From assembly GCF_000466165.1 (NCBI RefSeq), contig NZ_KE951476.1, forward strand, positions 1 through 64,000: a stretch of DNA of 64,000 bases. Direction: 5' to 3'. The notes below the pieces were generated by a model that was not told where the DNA came from, did no database searches, and saw nothing but the letters and a program-made list of their open reading frames with translations. The stretch's first letter is position 1; each line of letters starts with the position of its first letter. The position numbers were made by a program, and so were the translations under genes. The DNA is from Actinobaculum sp. oral taxon 183 str. F0552. GTDB taxonomy: Bacteria > Actinomycetota > Actinomycetes > Actinomycetales > Actinomycetaceae. Shown one piece after another: positions 25,377 to 34,759 of this stretch.

Positions 25377-25706
25377 CTATTTGAGCCCGACCTGCGTTGC
25401 CCCGTGATCCTGGGCGTTGAGGATCGCGTTGAGGAGACCGGGGAACCGCTCGTCGAGCTCCTCGCGCCGCAGGTGCGCGTAGCATCTGGTTCCCTCGGAG
25501 CGCGCTCGGATGACCCCGGCCATGCGGAGAACCTTCATATGGTGGCTGAGCGTCGACTTGGAGACCGGCGTGTCGAGTTCGCCGCATTGCCTCTCGGCTC
25601 CGTCCGCGAGCAGCCGGACTATCCCCAGCCGCAACGGGTCGGCTAGGGCGGCGAGCACGCTGGTCAGGGGGACCTCGGCGAGGTCGGGGTGGACGCTCGT
25701 TGCCAT
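25377..25706 (-). CDS. ArsR-family HTH repressor
   Basis: A 109-residue winged helix protein: ALADPLRLGIVRLLADG, recognition helix SKSTLSHHMKVLRMAGVI, wing RARSEGTRCYAHLR. No ArsR metal-binding CxC motif is present, so the inducer is probably not a classic metal ion. It diverges from an MFS exporter and the shared promoter carries a near-ideal operator. Confidence 0.9.
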   Translation of the reverse strand: MATSVHPDLAEVPLTSVLAALADPLRLGIVRLLADGAERQCGELDTPVSKSTLSHHMKVLRMAGVIRARSEGTRCYAHLRREELDERFPGLLNAILNAQDHGATQVGLK

Positions 25707-25728
25707 GCCTCTAGTATTGCACTACAGT

Positions 25729-25759
25729 TTTGTTCTATGTTTGACGAACATAGAACAAA
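25729..25759. promoter_or_regulatory. Perfect 13-bp inverted repeat, ArsR operator
   Basis: TTTGTTCTATGTT and AACATAGAACAAA flank a 5-base centre. The dyad is AT-rich in GC-rich surroundings and ends 13 bases before the MFS start, so a bound repressor would block transcription of the exporter and of arsR. Confidence 0.85.
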
Positions 25760-25772
25760 GGATGTGGCGACG

Positions 25773-27119
25773 ATGTCCGATCCCGACGCTCCCAGCAGCG
25801 AAACCAGTTCGGGTAAAGGGGACGGTCCTGCCGGCAGCGACGTCCACGCTGACGGGACCGCTCCCGGCGATCTGCCCGGCGAGGACCGCGGCGGCTATCC
25901 GACTGGCGCTGACGGTTCCGGCAGCAGCGCGCGAGGAGCGCGATCAGCCGTGATTCTGGGCGGGTCGATCGCCTTCCTCGTGGGCTGCGACTCCATGATC
26001 GTGGCGCCGATAGCACCCGAGATCCTGGAGAGCTGGGGCGCCTCCGCTTCGCTCTCCGCCCTTCTCGTGGCCGCCTATGCCCTCGCCTATGCGCTAACCA
26101 GCCCCTTCTTCGGCGCCCTGGCCGACTACCGCGGCCGTCGCTCCGTCGGCACTGCGGGTCTGATCGCCTTCGCGGCGGGCACGGCCCTGACCTTCGTCTC
26201 CTCGAACCTGGCGACGGGTCTGACTGTCCGTGCGCTCGCGGGACTCGGCGCCGGAATGGCGATCCCCGTGGTCTTCGGGGAGATCATCAGCCGCTCGACG
26301 CCACAGACCCGTGGCCCGAACGTCGGAATCGTCACGGGTATGCTGCTGTCGGCGACCGTCGTCGGCGTCCCGCTCGGCTCTCTCTTGGCCTCCGCCGTCG
26401 GCTGGCAGTGGACCTTCCTCCTCATCTCCATCCCCGGCTTCCTCGTGGTTTTCCCGGCGATTCGGATTTTCGACGCCACCGGAGGCCAGGACGTCGGAAG
26501 CCGCGCCTCGGCGGCCGTCGCCGGAATGCTGAAGACGGCGCTGACCCACCGGAGGCTGCTCTTGGTGCTGTTGAGCGCTGGCCTGTGGCACGCCGGATTC
26601 GCCGTCACGTACACGTCCATCGGGGCGTTTTATGAGAACCGCTACGGATTCGGATCCGCGCAGATGTCGGGAGTGATGCTGGCTGCGGGCGGTGCAGGGG
26701 CCCTCAGCTCCTTCGTCGGCGGGCGTCTTCTCTCCCGTTGGGACGCCGTTTCCTACGTGACCGTCGACTGCGGCATCGCCGCAGCCGGCGTTGCGCTCAC
26801 CGTGTTCTCGCCTGGACCGGTGGCCGTGACGGTGCTCGGCCAGATGATGTGGAGCATCGGCGTCCTCGCGGCACAGCCTGCGTTCGTGACTCTCGCGGCC
26901 ACCCTCAACCCCCGACTCCAGGGGACCGCACTCGCCCTCAATGGAGCGACGCAGTATTTCGCGCAGTTCGTCGCCTCATCCGCGGGCGCGGCGATCCTCA
27001 CCGCCACGCGTAGTTTCGCCTGGCTCGCCGGAACGTCCGTAATCCTGACCCTGACCGTCGCCGTGGTGATCCGCGGCGTGAGCGCTCGGACAGCGGAGAG
27101 CGAAGCGGTTGGAGGATGA
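25773..27119 (+). CDS. MFS drug/metabolite efflux transporter
   Basis: I chose the ATG at 25773 (MSDPDAPSS), after AAAGGA; the upstream part of the frame overlaps the operator. The 448-residue protein has a 45-residue hydrophilic leader and 12 transmembrane helices. The MFS motif between helices 2 and 3 reads FGALADYRGRRSVG, and a motif C-like GMLLSATVVGVPLG lies in helix 5. It is likely induced when the divergent ArsR repressor releases its operator. Confidence 0.9.
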   Translation: MSDPDAPSSETSSGKGDGPAGSDVHADGTAPGDLPGEDRGGYPTGADGSGSSARGARSAVILGGSIAFLVGCDSMIVAPIAPEILESWGASASLSALLVAAYALAYALTSPFFGALADYRGRRSVGTAGLIAFAAGTALTFVSSNLATGLTVRALAGLGAGMAIPVVFGEIISRSTPQTRGPNVGIVTGMLLSATVVGVPLGSLLASAVGWQWTFLLISIPGFLVVFPAIRIFDATGGQDVGSRASAAVAGMLKTALTHRRLLLVLLSAGLWHAGFAVTYTSIGAFYENRYGFGSAQMSGVMLAAGGAGALSSFVGGRLLSRWDAVSYVTVDCGIAAAGVALTVFSPGPVAVTVLGQMMWSIGVLAAQPAFVTLAATLNPRLQGTALALNGATQYFAQFVASSAGAAILTATRSFAWLAGTSVILTLTVAVVIRGVSARTAESEAVGG

Positions 27120-27267
27120 AGAGACGCGAACGGAGCCGTCCATGGCGAGGGCGTTCGCAGCTTCCCGTGGCAGAAAGGCCTTCGCTCCGGGCTTACGCGC
27201 GGCGCCACATGCGCAGTGTCGACATGCGCAACTGCGTCCTCCACTTCGTGCGAGCCCACGCAGGGCG

Positions 27268-27762
27268 TCAGCTCGTGGCGCGGCCCGCGGCCGACTCGGC
27301 CACCCGGCGCGCGCTCTCGGTTTCGGAGATGTCCTCGACTCGCGACATGATCGACCAGCGCACCCCGAAGGGATCGAGAATCGAAGCGTGGCGGTCGCCC
27401 GAGGCGAAGGTGTTCGGCTCCTCCCGGAGGGCCGCGCCGGCGTCGATCGCCCGTGTGACGACGTCGTCGACGTTGGGGCAGTACAAGCCCATCGAATAGC
27501 AGGCGCCCTCCGAGGGAGGCGGAGCGAGGCCGTATTCGGGGTTGGGCTCGCCTAGTTGGAGCCTGCCGCTGCCGAAGTCCAGTTCGGCGTGGACGAGGAC
27601 GCCGTCGAACTCGGTGACGTCGACTATCCGTGCGCCGAACACCGAACAGTAGAACTCGAGGGCTTCCCCTGCGCCGGGAATGGCGAGGAAAGGGGTGAGG
27701 CTCGTCGAACCGTGCGGTATGCCGTCGGTCGTGTGCTCTCCGGTGACTCCGACTTCCGCCAT
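27268..27762 (-). CDS. VOC-superfamily (glyoxalase/dioxygenase fold) protein
   Basis: A 164-residue protein from ATG at 27762 (MAEVGVTGEH). Two beta-alpha-beta-beta-beta units are visible: LTPFLAIPGAGEALEFYCSVFGA, then YCPNVDDVVTRAIDAGA and ILDPFGVRWSIM. It resembles PhnB/YerI-type VOC proteins. Enzyme activity is not predictable. It is convergent with the MFS gene, and no strong ribosome binding site is seen. Confidence 0.83.
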   Translation of the reverse strand: MAEVGVTGEHTTDGIPHGSTSLTPFLAIPGAGEALEFYCSVFGARIVDVTEFDGVLVHAELDFGSGRLQLGEPNPEYGLAPPPSEGACYSMGLYCPNVDDVVTRAIDAGAALREEPNTFASGDRHASILDPFGVRWSIMSRVEDISETESARRVAESAAGRATS

Positions 27763-28132
27763 GCAGCCAAGCATACAGCTTGCGTTGGCTTCGCACAGGA
27801 TGCGATTCGTTTTTTCTAAGCGAAAGCTCCGGCCAAGACGACGGGAGCCGCGCTCCCGCGCCCCACTCGGAAGCCTCACTTCGCCGCGTAGAAGAACGCT
27901 TACGCCCAGTGCAAGCGACCGGGACGCTGGCCGAGCACCCTGATGCGATGAAAGTGCGCGCGAGGCTTAGCCCGATCGCATCCCTGCCATCTCGTCACCC
28001 CGATGCGCAGAAGACGAGAAGGAGGCGCATGGTCACTTGGCCTTGGACGCCTCAAGTCGACGGGGGAACACGGGGCGCAGAGATAGCCAAGGCACGTGGA
28101 GGCAGCGGCGGGGCGCGGAGGTCGCCGGCGCG
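27763..28132. other. Intergenic region between the VOC and tag genes
   Basis: About 370 bases. Open frames here are shadows without ribosome binding sites. A T6 run near 27813 is the only notable feature; promoters of the minus-strand VOC gene are expected on its left side. Confidence 0.35.
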
Positions 28133-28732
28133 TCAAGCGGGCCACAGCCCCGACGAGCCGCGGCGATGGGACCCCATCAGATGGACGTCGACCAACCCGA
28201 CGGCCGACATGAGCGCGAACATCGTCGTCGGCCCGACGAAGACGAAGCCTTCGCGCTTGAGCGCCGCCGCCAAAGCCTCCGACTCCGGCGATTTCGTCGG
28301 GATCTCCTCAGGAGTGCGCGGCATGGGAGTCGAGTCGGGCCGGAACGACCAGACGAAGGCAGCCAACCCGCCCTGCTCGCGCAACCGCACGGTGGCCGCC
28401 GCATTGGTGATGGCCGCCCGGATCTTCAGCCCGTTGCGCACGATCCCCTCGTTGGACATGAGGCGTCTGACGTCGGCCTCGCCGTAGAGGGCGACCGCCT
28501 CCGGATCGAAACCGTCGAAGGCATCGCGGAAGGCCGGGCGTTTGCGCAGGATCGTCGCCCATGACAGCCCCGATTGGAAGGCTTCGAGGCAGATGCGTTC
28601 GTAGAGCCCGCGCTCGTCGCGCACCGGCATCCCCCACTCGGTGTCGTAATACTCGCGCAGAAGCGGGTCATACGCCGCCCAAGCAGGGCGAGCCAGCCCG
28701 TCGTCACCCACCACGAGCCCCTGTTCGGCCAT
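28133..28732 (-). CDS. tag: DNA-3-methyladenine glycosylase I
   Basis: A 199-residue Tag family protein from ATG at 28732. It carries YYDTEWGMPVRDERGLYERI (the conserved substrate-pocket segment), LEAFQSGLSWATILRKRPAF and FVGPTTMFALMSAVGLVDVH with the C-terminal His. It excises 3-methyladenine from DNA. The gene is divergent from the family 5 uracil-DNA glycosylase gene, forming a small base-excision repair pair around a ~130-base promoter region. Confidence 0.92.
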   Translation of the reverse strand: MAEQGLVVGDDGLARPAWAAYDPLLREYYDTEWGMPVRDERGLYERICLEAFQSGLSWATILRKRPAFRDAFDGFDPEAVALYGEADVRRLMSNEGIVRNGLKIRAAITNAAATVRLREQGGLAAFVWSFRPDSTPMPRTPEEIPTKSPESEALAAALKREGFVFVGPTTMFALMSAVGLVDVHLMGSHRRGSSGLWPA

Positions 28733-28861
28733 CTCGCGTCTCCTTGCCTCGCCCCCAGCATACCGCCTGCGCCGCTCCCGCCGTCTACGCCCGGCATCGG
28801 ATTCCCGGCTCGGCGCCTCCACCGACGGCGCGTCCTCCGACGCCGCTGATACGGTTGGGAC

Positions 28862-29698
28862 ATGGCCGACCCCCATCCCGTCACCGGACAGCTCTTCGAG
28901 TCCCCGGTCTCGCCGGGCGCGGGCTGGCCGGAGGACCCCGCCACCGTCCGAACACCCGTCGCCCGAAGTCGCGACGACGTCGCCCGCCTATCCGCCGCGG
29001 CGCGCACCGCCTGCGAACTCGACGCCGTGATCAGCGTATGCCGCGCCTGCCCCCGCCTGGTGGCCTGGCGAGAGGAGGTCGCCCGGACGGGACGGCGCGC
29101 CTCCTTCGCCCACGAGCCCTACTGGGGTAGGCCGGCGCCCAGCACGGGCGACCCGGATGCGCCGATCCTCATCGTCGGCCTGGCTCCGGCGGCCAACGGA
29201 GCCAATCGCACCGGGCGCATGTTCACCGGCGACCGTTCGGGCGACTGGCTGTGGTCGGCGCTCCACCGGGCGGGCATGGCCCGCCGGGAGTGCTCCACGG
29301 CGACGGGCGACGGACAGGCGTTGCTGACAGCCCGCATGGGGGCGACCGTCCGCTGCGCCCCTCCCGCCAACAAACCGACTGCCGAAGAGCGTTCGACGTG
29401 CTCGGCCTACCTTGTGCGCGAAATCGAACTCATGAAGAACCTGAAGGTCTTCCTGGCGCTGGGCGGCATCGCCTGGAACGCCACACTTTCCGCGGTGAAA
29501 GCCGCGGGCTGGCGCGTTCCCCGGCCGAAGCCGCGGTTCGGCCACGGTGCCGAGGCGACGGTGGCGAGCCACGACGGCAGGGACGTCACCCTTCTAGGCT
29601 GCTACCACCCCAGCCAGCAGAACACCTTCACCGGCAGACTCACACGATCGATGCTTGACGACGTCTTGGCCGAAGCCCGCCGGCTGGCGGCGGGATAG
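28862..29698 (+). CDS. udgB: Family 5 uracil-DNA glycosylase
   Basis: 278 residues. Motif A is GLAPAANGANRTGRMFTGDRS and motif B CYHPSQQNTFTGRLT, both characteristic of family 5 (UdgB) enzymes. Cysteines in VCRACPRLVAW and further on fit the 4Fe-4S cluster. It removes uracil, and in this family also hypoxanthine or other deaminated bases, useful in a high-GC genome. The N-terminal ~45 residues are an added disordered extension. It diverges from tag. Confidence 0.9.
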   Translation: MADPHPVTGQLFESPVSPGAGWPEDPATVRTPVARSRDDVARLSAAARTACELDAVISVCRACPRLVAWREEVARTGRRASFAHEPYWGRPAPSTGDPDAPILIVGLAPAANGANRTGRMFTGDRSGDWLWSALHRAGMARRECSTATGDGQALLTARMGATVRCAPPANKPTAEERSTCSAYLVREIELMKNLKVFLALGGIAWNATLSAVKAAGWRVPRPKPRFGHGAEATVASHDGRDVTLLGCYHPSQQNTFTGRLTRSMLDDVLAEARRLAAG

Positions 29699-29848
29699 CC
29701 ACCCGAGTCGACGGCGAGGCGCCGTCCGCGGGGACCCCGCTCGTCTGCGGTCCCTACACCCGTCTGCTGGCCTTCCCCTCCGCGCACCATGCTCTGCACG
29801 GCGACGGTCGCCAGGTCGGCTCTCTTCCGTCCGTGCGCTGTGGGATCC

Positions 29849-30562
29849 TCACGCCAGAACGTCTATCGCCATGCGCACGACCCAGAGGGTCATGAGGGCA
29901 TCGACGAGGACCCAGCTCGCCAGCCACATGCCCGCAGGCACGCGCGTGAGCTGCGCCAGCGTTCCATGATCCTGCGCGGGGTCGTGACTGCGGGCGACGT
30001 CGCGCAGAGACTCCCACGCGCCGAGCAGCAACAGGAGCCCGATGCCCGCCACGACCCCCGCCCGGTACGGCCCGCCCCACCACCACGCGGCATAGCATGC
30101 CAGGCCGGTGACGAGGACGACCCCGGCCGTGAGCAGCGAGCGGGACATGACCAGCAGGATGGCGAGCATCAGGGTGACCGCCCCGAGAATCGGGCCCGAC
30201 CAGGAGTTCAGAGCGCCTGCGACGAGCAGCGCACCGAACACGGCGGGCGCCGGGTATCCCGCCCAGGAGGTTAGAACCCTGCCAGGGCCCGTCGGCCTGC
30301 CGCTGGTGATCGCATGGCCGGACATGTCCTGGCGGACGACGAACCCCTGGAAACGCCGTCCACAGGCGATCCCCACCGCCGCATGGCCGGCTTCGTGGAC
30401 GATCGTGACCAGGGTTCGCCCCCATCGCCGAGCCGCCGGCACGGCGAAGGCTAAGGCGAGGATGACCAGGGCCGGCCACAGAGTGCGGGCCTGCGGTGAC
30501 ACGTCCACGGACAGCCGGGCCACGAACGAATCCGACCAGGACGACAAGTCGCTTCCAGACAT
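29849..30562 (-). CDS. M50-like membrane metallopeptidase
   Basis: 237 residues from ATG at 30562 (MSGSDLSSW). HEAGHAAVG supplies the HExxH zinc site in a transmembrane helix near residue 55. About six helices follow. The second M50 motif (N/DxxPxG) is weak: VLTSWAGYPAPAVFGALL occupies that position. Small M50B-like proteins of this kind are common in actinobacteria; substrate unknown. It may be catalytically divergent. Confidence 0.8.
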   Translation of the reverse strand: MSGSDLSSWSDSFVARLSVDVSPQARTLWPALVILALAFAVPAARRWGRTLVTIVHEAGHAAVGIACGRRFQGFVVRQDMSGHAITSGRPTGPGRVLTSWAGYPAPAVFGALLVAGALNSWSGPILGAVTLMLAILLVMSRSLLTAGVVLVTGLACYAAWWWGGPYRAGVVAGIGLLLLLGAWESLRDVARSHDPAQDHGTLAQLTRVPAGMWLASWVLVDALMTLWVVRMAIDVLA

Positions 30563-30735
30563 GGGAAAAGTTTGCCACGTCAATATCCGAGAAATCTGAG
30601 ACCCTTGCCGATCCCGTGCCGGGTTCTGCGACGGCCCCTGCGCGGGCGCGGGGAAGGCCGCGAGCCGAATGGACTCGAGGAGGAGCACCCGCTGCCCCTA
30701 TGCAAACGTGGGGAAGGCCGGAGATTCCGGCGACG

Positions 30736-31314
30736 CTACGCCGAGCTCCGCACGTCTCGAATGCGGCGTGCGGGCACCCCGCCGACTATCGCATTGGCCG
30801 GCACGTCCTTCGTGACGACGGCCCCCGCTGCGACGATCGCCCCTTCGCCGACGGCCACGCCGGCCAGGATCGTCGCATTCGAACCGATCCACACATTGGG
30901 GCCGATCGCGATCGGAGCGGGGTGGAGGGTGCCGCGCAGGGCGGGGTCCTCGTCGTGATTGAGCGTGGCCAACACGACGTTGTGGCCGATGAGGGCTCCG
31001 TCGCCGATCGTGACGCCGCCCTGGTCCTGGAAACGGCATCCGGAGTTTATGAAGACGCGGGCCCCGATGCGGGTGTTCAGGCCGAAGTCGGTGGTGAAGG
31101 GGAGATGGGCGGTGAAGCTCGGATCGATCTCCGTTCCCGTCAGCCGCGAGAAGTACTCGCGGATCTGATCGGGTGTGCGCACTGCGGCGTTCATCTCCTG
31201 ATAGAGGAGGCATGTGCGAGCGCTGACTTCGTGCATGAACTGCAGCATCCGGCTGCCGGGCGTCAGAGGCCTGCGCGCGGCGACGTGAGCGCGGTATTCC
31301 TCGATCGTGACCAT
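30736..31314 (-). CDS. Sugar O-acetyltransferase (left-handed beta helix)
   Basis: Start at 31314 ([17 protein letters not shown]) with GGAGG upstream; 192 residues, the typical size of maltose/galactoside acetyltransferases. Hexapeptide repeats begin at [18 protein letters not shown] and continue through [21 protein letters not shown]. The catalytic His is in [14 protein letters not shown]. It transfers acetyl from acetyl-CoA to a sugar. It diverges from the cupin gene. Confidence 0.88.
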   Translation of the reverse strand: MVTIEEYRAHVAARRPLTPGSRMLQFMHEVSARTCLLYQEMNAAVRTPDQIREYFSRLTGTEIDPSFTAHLPFTTDFGLNTRIGARVFINSGCRFQDQGGVTIGDGALIGHNVVLATLNHDEDPALRGTLHPAPIAIGPNVWIGSNATILAGVAVGEGAIVAAGAVVTKDVPANAIVGGVPARRIRDVRSSA

Positions 31315-31532
31315 TTCAACCTCCGTCGGCCGTCGGATCACCTCTCCTACACTACGGCAGTCCGAACCCGCGCGCTACAGTGGCTCGAGCCTGCACTACT
31401 ACGGCAGCCAGGGTTCCATGACAAACGCCTCTATTCCGGCCGACGCTCCGGCCGTTAGGCTGGAACGGACGCCGGGCGGCCGGCTCGATTCGACGTCGGC
31501 CGGCCGATCGAGATCCGACGAAGGAGTGGAAA

Positions 31533-31874
31533 ATGCCCGATCTGAACGCCCTGATCGAAACCCACTTGGCGGAGGCGCGAGCCTCGGAGGAAGGCCGCAG
31601 CGCGGAACGCGTCGCCCACGACGGCGTCCTGCGCCAGACCGTCATCGCCCTCCGGGCCGGAGCCCGCCTCGGAGCCCACAACTCCCCGCCCGCCGCATCC
31701 CTTCAAGTCCTCGTCGGGAAGGTGCGCGTTGAGATAGGGGACAGCCAGCAGGGAGAGTTCTCCGCCGGGGAACTGTGGGTGCTCACCCATGAAAGGCATT
31801 CGGTGCTGGGCTTGGAGGACAGCGTCTTCCTGCTGACGACCGTGACGTCGACGGGCGAGGCCTCGCATTCCTGA
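31533..31874 (+). CDS. Cupin domain protein
   Basis: A 113-residue protein with AAGGAGTGG before the ATG. A single beta-barrel domain: VIALRAGARLGAHNSPPAASLQVLVGKVRV, then GELWVLTHERHSV. The first cupin motif lacks the usual paired His, retaining one His, so metal binding may be weak. Function unknown. Confidence 0.75.
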   Translation: MPDLNALIETHLAEARASEEGRSAERVAHDGVLRQTVIALRAGARLGAHNSPPAASLQVLVGKVRVEIGDSQQGEFSAGELWVLTHERHSVLGLEDSVFLLTTVTSTGEASHS

Positions 31875-32095
31875 GCGGCCCGCCGCCGGTCTTCGTCGGC
31901 TCACGCGAATCGCCCCGCTTACACGAATCATCCGGTTCACCCTGATTCCGGTTCACCCTGAATCGCCCGCCCGCGGCGGGAGGCGTCACGCCGTCGGCAG
32001 CACACGCGGGCGTAGGCGCGAATCCGCGCCCGGCTTCGAACTGCGCCTCACGGCAGCACACGCGGAATGGGGCCGGTCCGCGCGCGCAGATTGCA
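31875..32095. other. Intergenic region with short direct repeats
   Basis: GGTTCACCCTGA occurs twice (about 31935 and 31951), and GGCAGCACACGCGG twice (about 31994 and 32053). The latter resembles the end of the kup gene (GCAGCACGCGCG), suggesting local duplication. No gene is supported. Confidence 0.4.
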
Positions 32096-34012
32096 TCACA
32101 GCAGCACGCGCGTGGAGAGCTCTACGGTGCGATCCTTGGGCAGTTTGTTGACCCATGACGGGGAGACCGAGGCCCGTGACAGCCCGATGAAGATCTTCTT
32201 GCGCCACCGCCACATGGAGCGCTGGCTGCCCTCGAGGATGTGAATGTGGGAGAGCATGAAGAACGCCTTGTCGAGCTTCCAGGAGGACAGGCCGAGCGTG
32301 CGCTGGCCGTAGCGGATCGTCTCGGTCAGGTCGCGCTCGTCCATGAAACCGTAGCGGACGGTCAGGTGTTTGACCCCGCGGATGGGCGTGCTCAGCTCGT
32401 CTTGGACTACTCTCTCCTTGCGTGGAACGTGAGGGGTCGGCAGGGTCTTGATCGAGACGATGACCACGTGGTCGTGAAGGGTATGGTTGACCGCCGTGTT
32501 CTTCTTCAGCGCCAGGGGAGTCGTCGTTATCATCGAATGCGGGTAGATCGCCGTCCCCGGAATGCGGCGGGCGGGAGAGGCGGTCAATCCCGCCAGGAAG
32601 TCCTTCAAAGCCCCCTCGTTTTCCAGGCGCGCCTCGGTCACCAGGCTCTCGCCGCGTCGCCACGTCGTCATGATGACCAGCATGAACGTGGCGATCGAGA
32701 GCGGAAGCCAGCCGCCGGTCGCGATCTTGGTGATGTTCGCGGCCAGCAGGGGAACTTCGATGGCCAGGAGAATCGTCGCGGCGAACGCAGTCGCCCATCC
32801 GGGCCATCGCCAGCCGACGCGGGTGAGCATGAGCAGCAGCGTCGTCGTCAGGAGGAAGTCCGTTGTGACCGCCAGGCCGTAGGCTGCCGAGAGCCGTTCC
32901 GAGTCTTGGAAGATGAGGACGATCGACGCCACTGAGACGAACAGCAGCATGTTGACGGCGGGCAGGTAGATCTGGCCGGACTCTGTGGCCGAGGTGTGGC
33001 GGACCTTCATGTGCGGCAGGTATCCGAGATTCGAGGCCTGCCGCGCAATCGAATACGCCCCCGAGATGACGGCCTGGGAAGCGATGAGGGTCGCCAGGGT
33101 CGCCATGATCACCAGCGGCACGGTCAGGCTCGCCGGAACCAGCATGAAGAATGGATTGTCCAGGGCATTCGGCTTCTCGATCAGGAGGGCCCCTTGGCCG
33201 AGGTAGTTGAGGACTAGGGAGGGAAGGACCACGGCGAGCCACGTTCCCTGGATAGGCCGCCTCCCGAAATGCGCGATGTCGGCGTACAGCGCCTCCGCGC
33301 CGGTCACCGACAGGACGATGGCCCCCAGGGCGATGAAGGTCGTGCCGGGATGCCGGACGATGAACGAAATCGTCTCGGTGGGGGAGAGGGCGATGAGGAT
33401 GTCGGGATGCCTCAGGACGTGCGGCAGCCCCATGAAGGCGAGCAGGAGGAACCACGTGAGCATGATCGGGCCGAAAACCCTGCCCATTTTCGCGGTCCCG
33501 TTGCGCTGTGCGATGAAGAGCACGGTCAGAATCACCAAGGCGACGGGGACGACGAAGCGTTCCATGCTCGGGAAGGCGACTTCCAGGCCTTCCACGGCCG
33601 AGAGCACGGAGATCGCGGGGGTGATGACGGAGTCGCCGAAGAACAGAGCCGCTCCGAAGACGCCGAGAAGCGCCACGAGCACGGAGATTCGGCCGGGCGT
33701 GAGGCTGCGGCGCACCCGGGTCGCCAGGGCGAGGATGCCGCCTTCGCCGTCGTTGTCGGCTCGCAGCACGAAGCATACGTATTTGATGGTGACGATGAGG
33801 ACGAGCACCCAGACGATGCAGGAGATGACGCCGGTGATGTCCTCTCGGTTGAGCGGGACCGCCCTGCCGTCCAGCATGAAGACGGTGCGCAGCACGTACA
33901 AGGGGCTGGTGCCGATGTCGCCGAAGACCACTCCGAGGGCCGAGAGCCCGAGCGCCATCGATCCGGTCTGCTTCGCAGTGCCGTGCCCGCGCAGAGAGGA
34001 TTCAGAATCCAT
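32096..34012 (-). CDS. kup: Kup-type potassium uptake transporter
   Basis: 638 residues from ATG at 34012. The N terminus has the KUP signature SALGVVFGDIGTSPLYVLRTVF and later FVLRADNDGEGGILAL. About 12 transmembrane helices precede a cytosolic C-terminal domain. It imports K+ with protons. The 125-base gap to the upstream YjdF gene on the same strand leaves co-transcription possible. Its regulation by c-di-AMP, known in other bacteria, cannot be seen here. Confidence 0.93.
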   Translation of the reverse strand: MDSESSLRGHGTAKQTGSMALGLSALGVVFGDIGTSPLYVLRTVFMLDGRAVPLNREDITGVISCIVWVLVLIVTIKYVCFVLRADNDGEGGILALATRVRRSLTPGRISVLVALLGVFGAALFFGDSVITPAISVLSAVEGLEVAFPSMERFVVPVALVILTVLFIAQRNGTAKMGRVFGPIMLTWFLLLAFMGLPHVLRHPDILIALSPTETISFIVRHPGTTFIALGAIVLSVTGAEALYADIAHFGRRPIQGTWLAVVLPSLVLNYLGQGALLIEKPNALDNPFFMLVPASLTVPLVIMATLATLIASQAVISGAYSIARQASNLGYLPHMKVRHTSATESGQIYLPAVNMLLFVSVASIVLIFQDSERLSAAYGLAVTTDFLLTTTLLLMLTRVGWRWPGWATAFAATILLAIEVPLLAANITKIATGGWLPLSIATFMLVIMTTWRRGESLVTEARLENEGALKDFLAGLTASPARRIPGTAIYPHSMITTTPLALKKNTAVNHTLHDHVVIVSIKTLPTPHVPRKERVVQDELSTPIRGVKHLTVRYGFMDERDLTETIRYGQRTLGLSSWKLDKAFFMLSHIHILEGSQRSMWRWRKKIFIGLSRASVSPSWVNKLPKDRTVELSTRVLL

Positions 34013-34137
34013 GCGCGATATCCTACGCCCGCCTGGGCCTCCGTCCAGCTGGGAGGGGTTCCTGTGAGGCGGTAGACGGGGACGATCGGCTTCCCGCTTC
34101 CTACGGAGATTCGATCGATGCCCGGCGGCCTGGCTCG

Positions 34138-34569
34138 TCAGCGACCGCGGTGCTTCGCCTTCCTCTTGGCGATCCGCGCCTCGCGCCGGATTCGAGCCCG
34201 GACGTCCTTGTCTGCGCGCCGGCGCACAATCCGCTCGGAGGCTCGTTTCTCGCGTGCGAGCGCCAAAGCCCGCTGGCTTGCGGTCGACGCCGGCAGGCGG
34301 CGCTGCTCGCGCGCAGCCTGCCGCGCGAGTCGCTTGGGATTGCGCGCGGCCGCTCGGGGGCGGCGCTCGGACGCCTCGACCGCAGGGGCCGCGAAAGCAC
34401 GGTCGAAAAGCGAATTCGCGCAGGTCGCGATGAACTCCCACAGCTCAGCGTCGGAGGGCTCGGCCCCGAAGACATGACGAGCAGCGCGGACCGCCCCCGA
34501 ATCGTCGGTGACCTCCAGAACTCCCATCCACAGTGAACCGTCGAAGAAGACGGTGAATGCCGATGCCAT
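34138..34569 (-). CDS. yjdF: YjdF-family (DUF2992) protein
   Basis: 143 residues. The N-terminal half matches YjdF: FTVFFDGSLWMGVLEV, AARHVFGAEPSDAELWEF. The C-terminal half is highly basic (Arg/Lys-rich, helical), as usual in the family. GGGAGG precedes the ATG. In Firmicutes yjdF is controlled by an azaaromatic-sensing riboswitch. Here a structured leader precedes the gene too. Function of YjdF unknown; RNA binding is plausible from the basic tail. Confidence 0.85.
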   Translation of the reverse strand: MASAFTVFFDGSLWMGVLEVTDDSGAVRAARHVFGAEPSDAELWEFIATCANSLFDRAFAAPAVEASERRPRAAARNPKRLARQAAREQRRLPASTASQRALALAREKRASERIVRRRADKDVRARIRREARIAKRKAKHRGR

Positions 34570-34691
34570 GGCAAACCTCCCGGGCGCAGAAAACCGACCC
34601 TGGCGTTCACCGGTTTCCGCGTCGCGGACAACGAGCCCGAATCTTCGGGCCGCCCGGACTACCAGCCGGGCTGTGAGGTTCGTGAGACCAG
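34570..34691 (-). ncRNA. Candidate structured mRNA leader of yjdF
   Basis: The minus-strand leader runs from about the predicted start near 34691 to the yjdF ATG. It can form several stems: GCCCGAA with TTCGGGC, CCCGG with CCGGG around CTGGTAGT, CCGC with GCGG, AACCG with CGGTT, and an enclosing pairing of CCTGG with CCAGG. The density of hairpins and the yjdF association suggest a riboswitch-like element. I cannot match it to the known yjdF motif from memory. Confidence 0.45.
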
Positions 34692-34697
34692 GCGTTC

Positions 34698-34703
34698 AGT
34701 ATA
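34698..34703 (-). promoter_or_regulatory. -10 element of the yjdF leader promoter
   Basis: TATACT on the minus strand, about 130 bases before the yjdF start. The -35 region is poor (GC-rich), typical of actinobacterial promoters. Confidence 0.45.
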
Positions 34704-34759
34704 CACGGGGGCGGCACGGGGCAGGCAGCCGCCCCGCATGCGAATCAGGCATCGACGTC

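Noticed and set aside
32240-34075. Long plus-strand frames opposite kup
   Set aside because: Shadows; kup has full family signatures on the minus strand.
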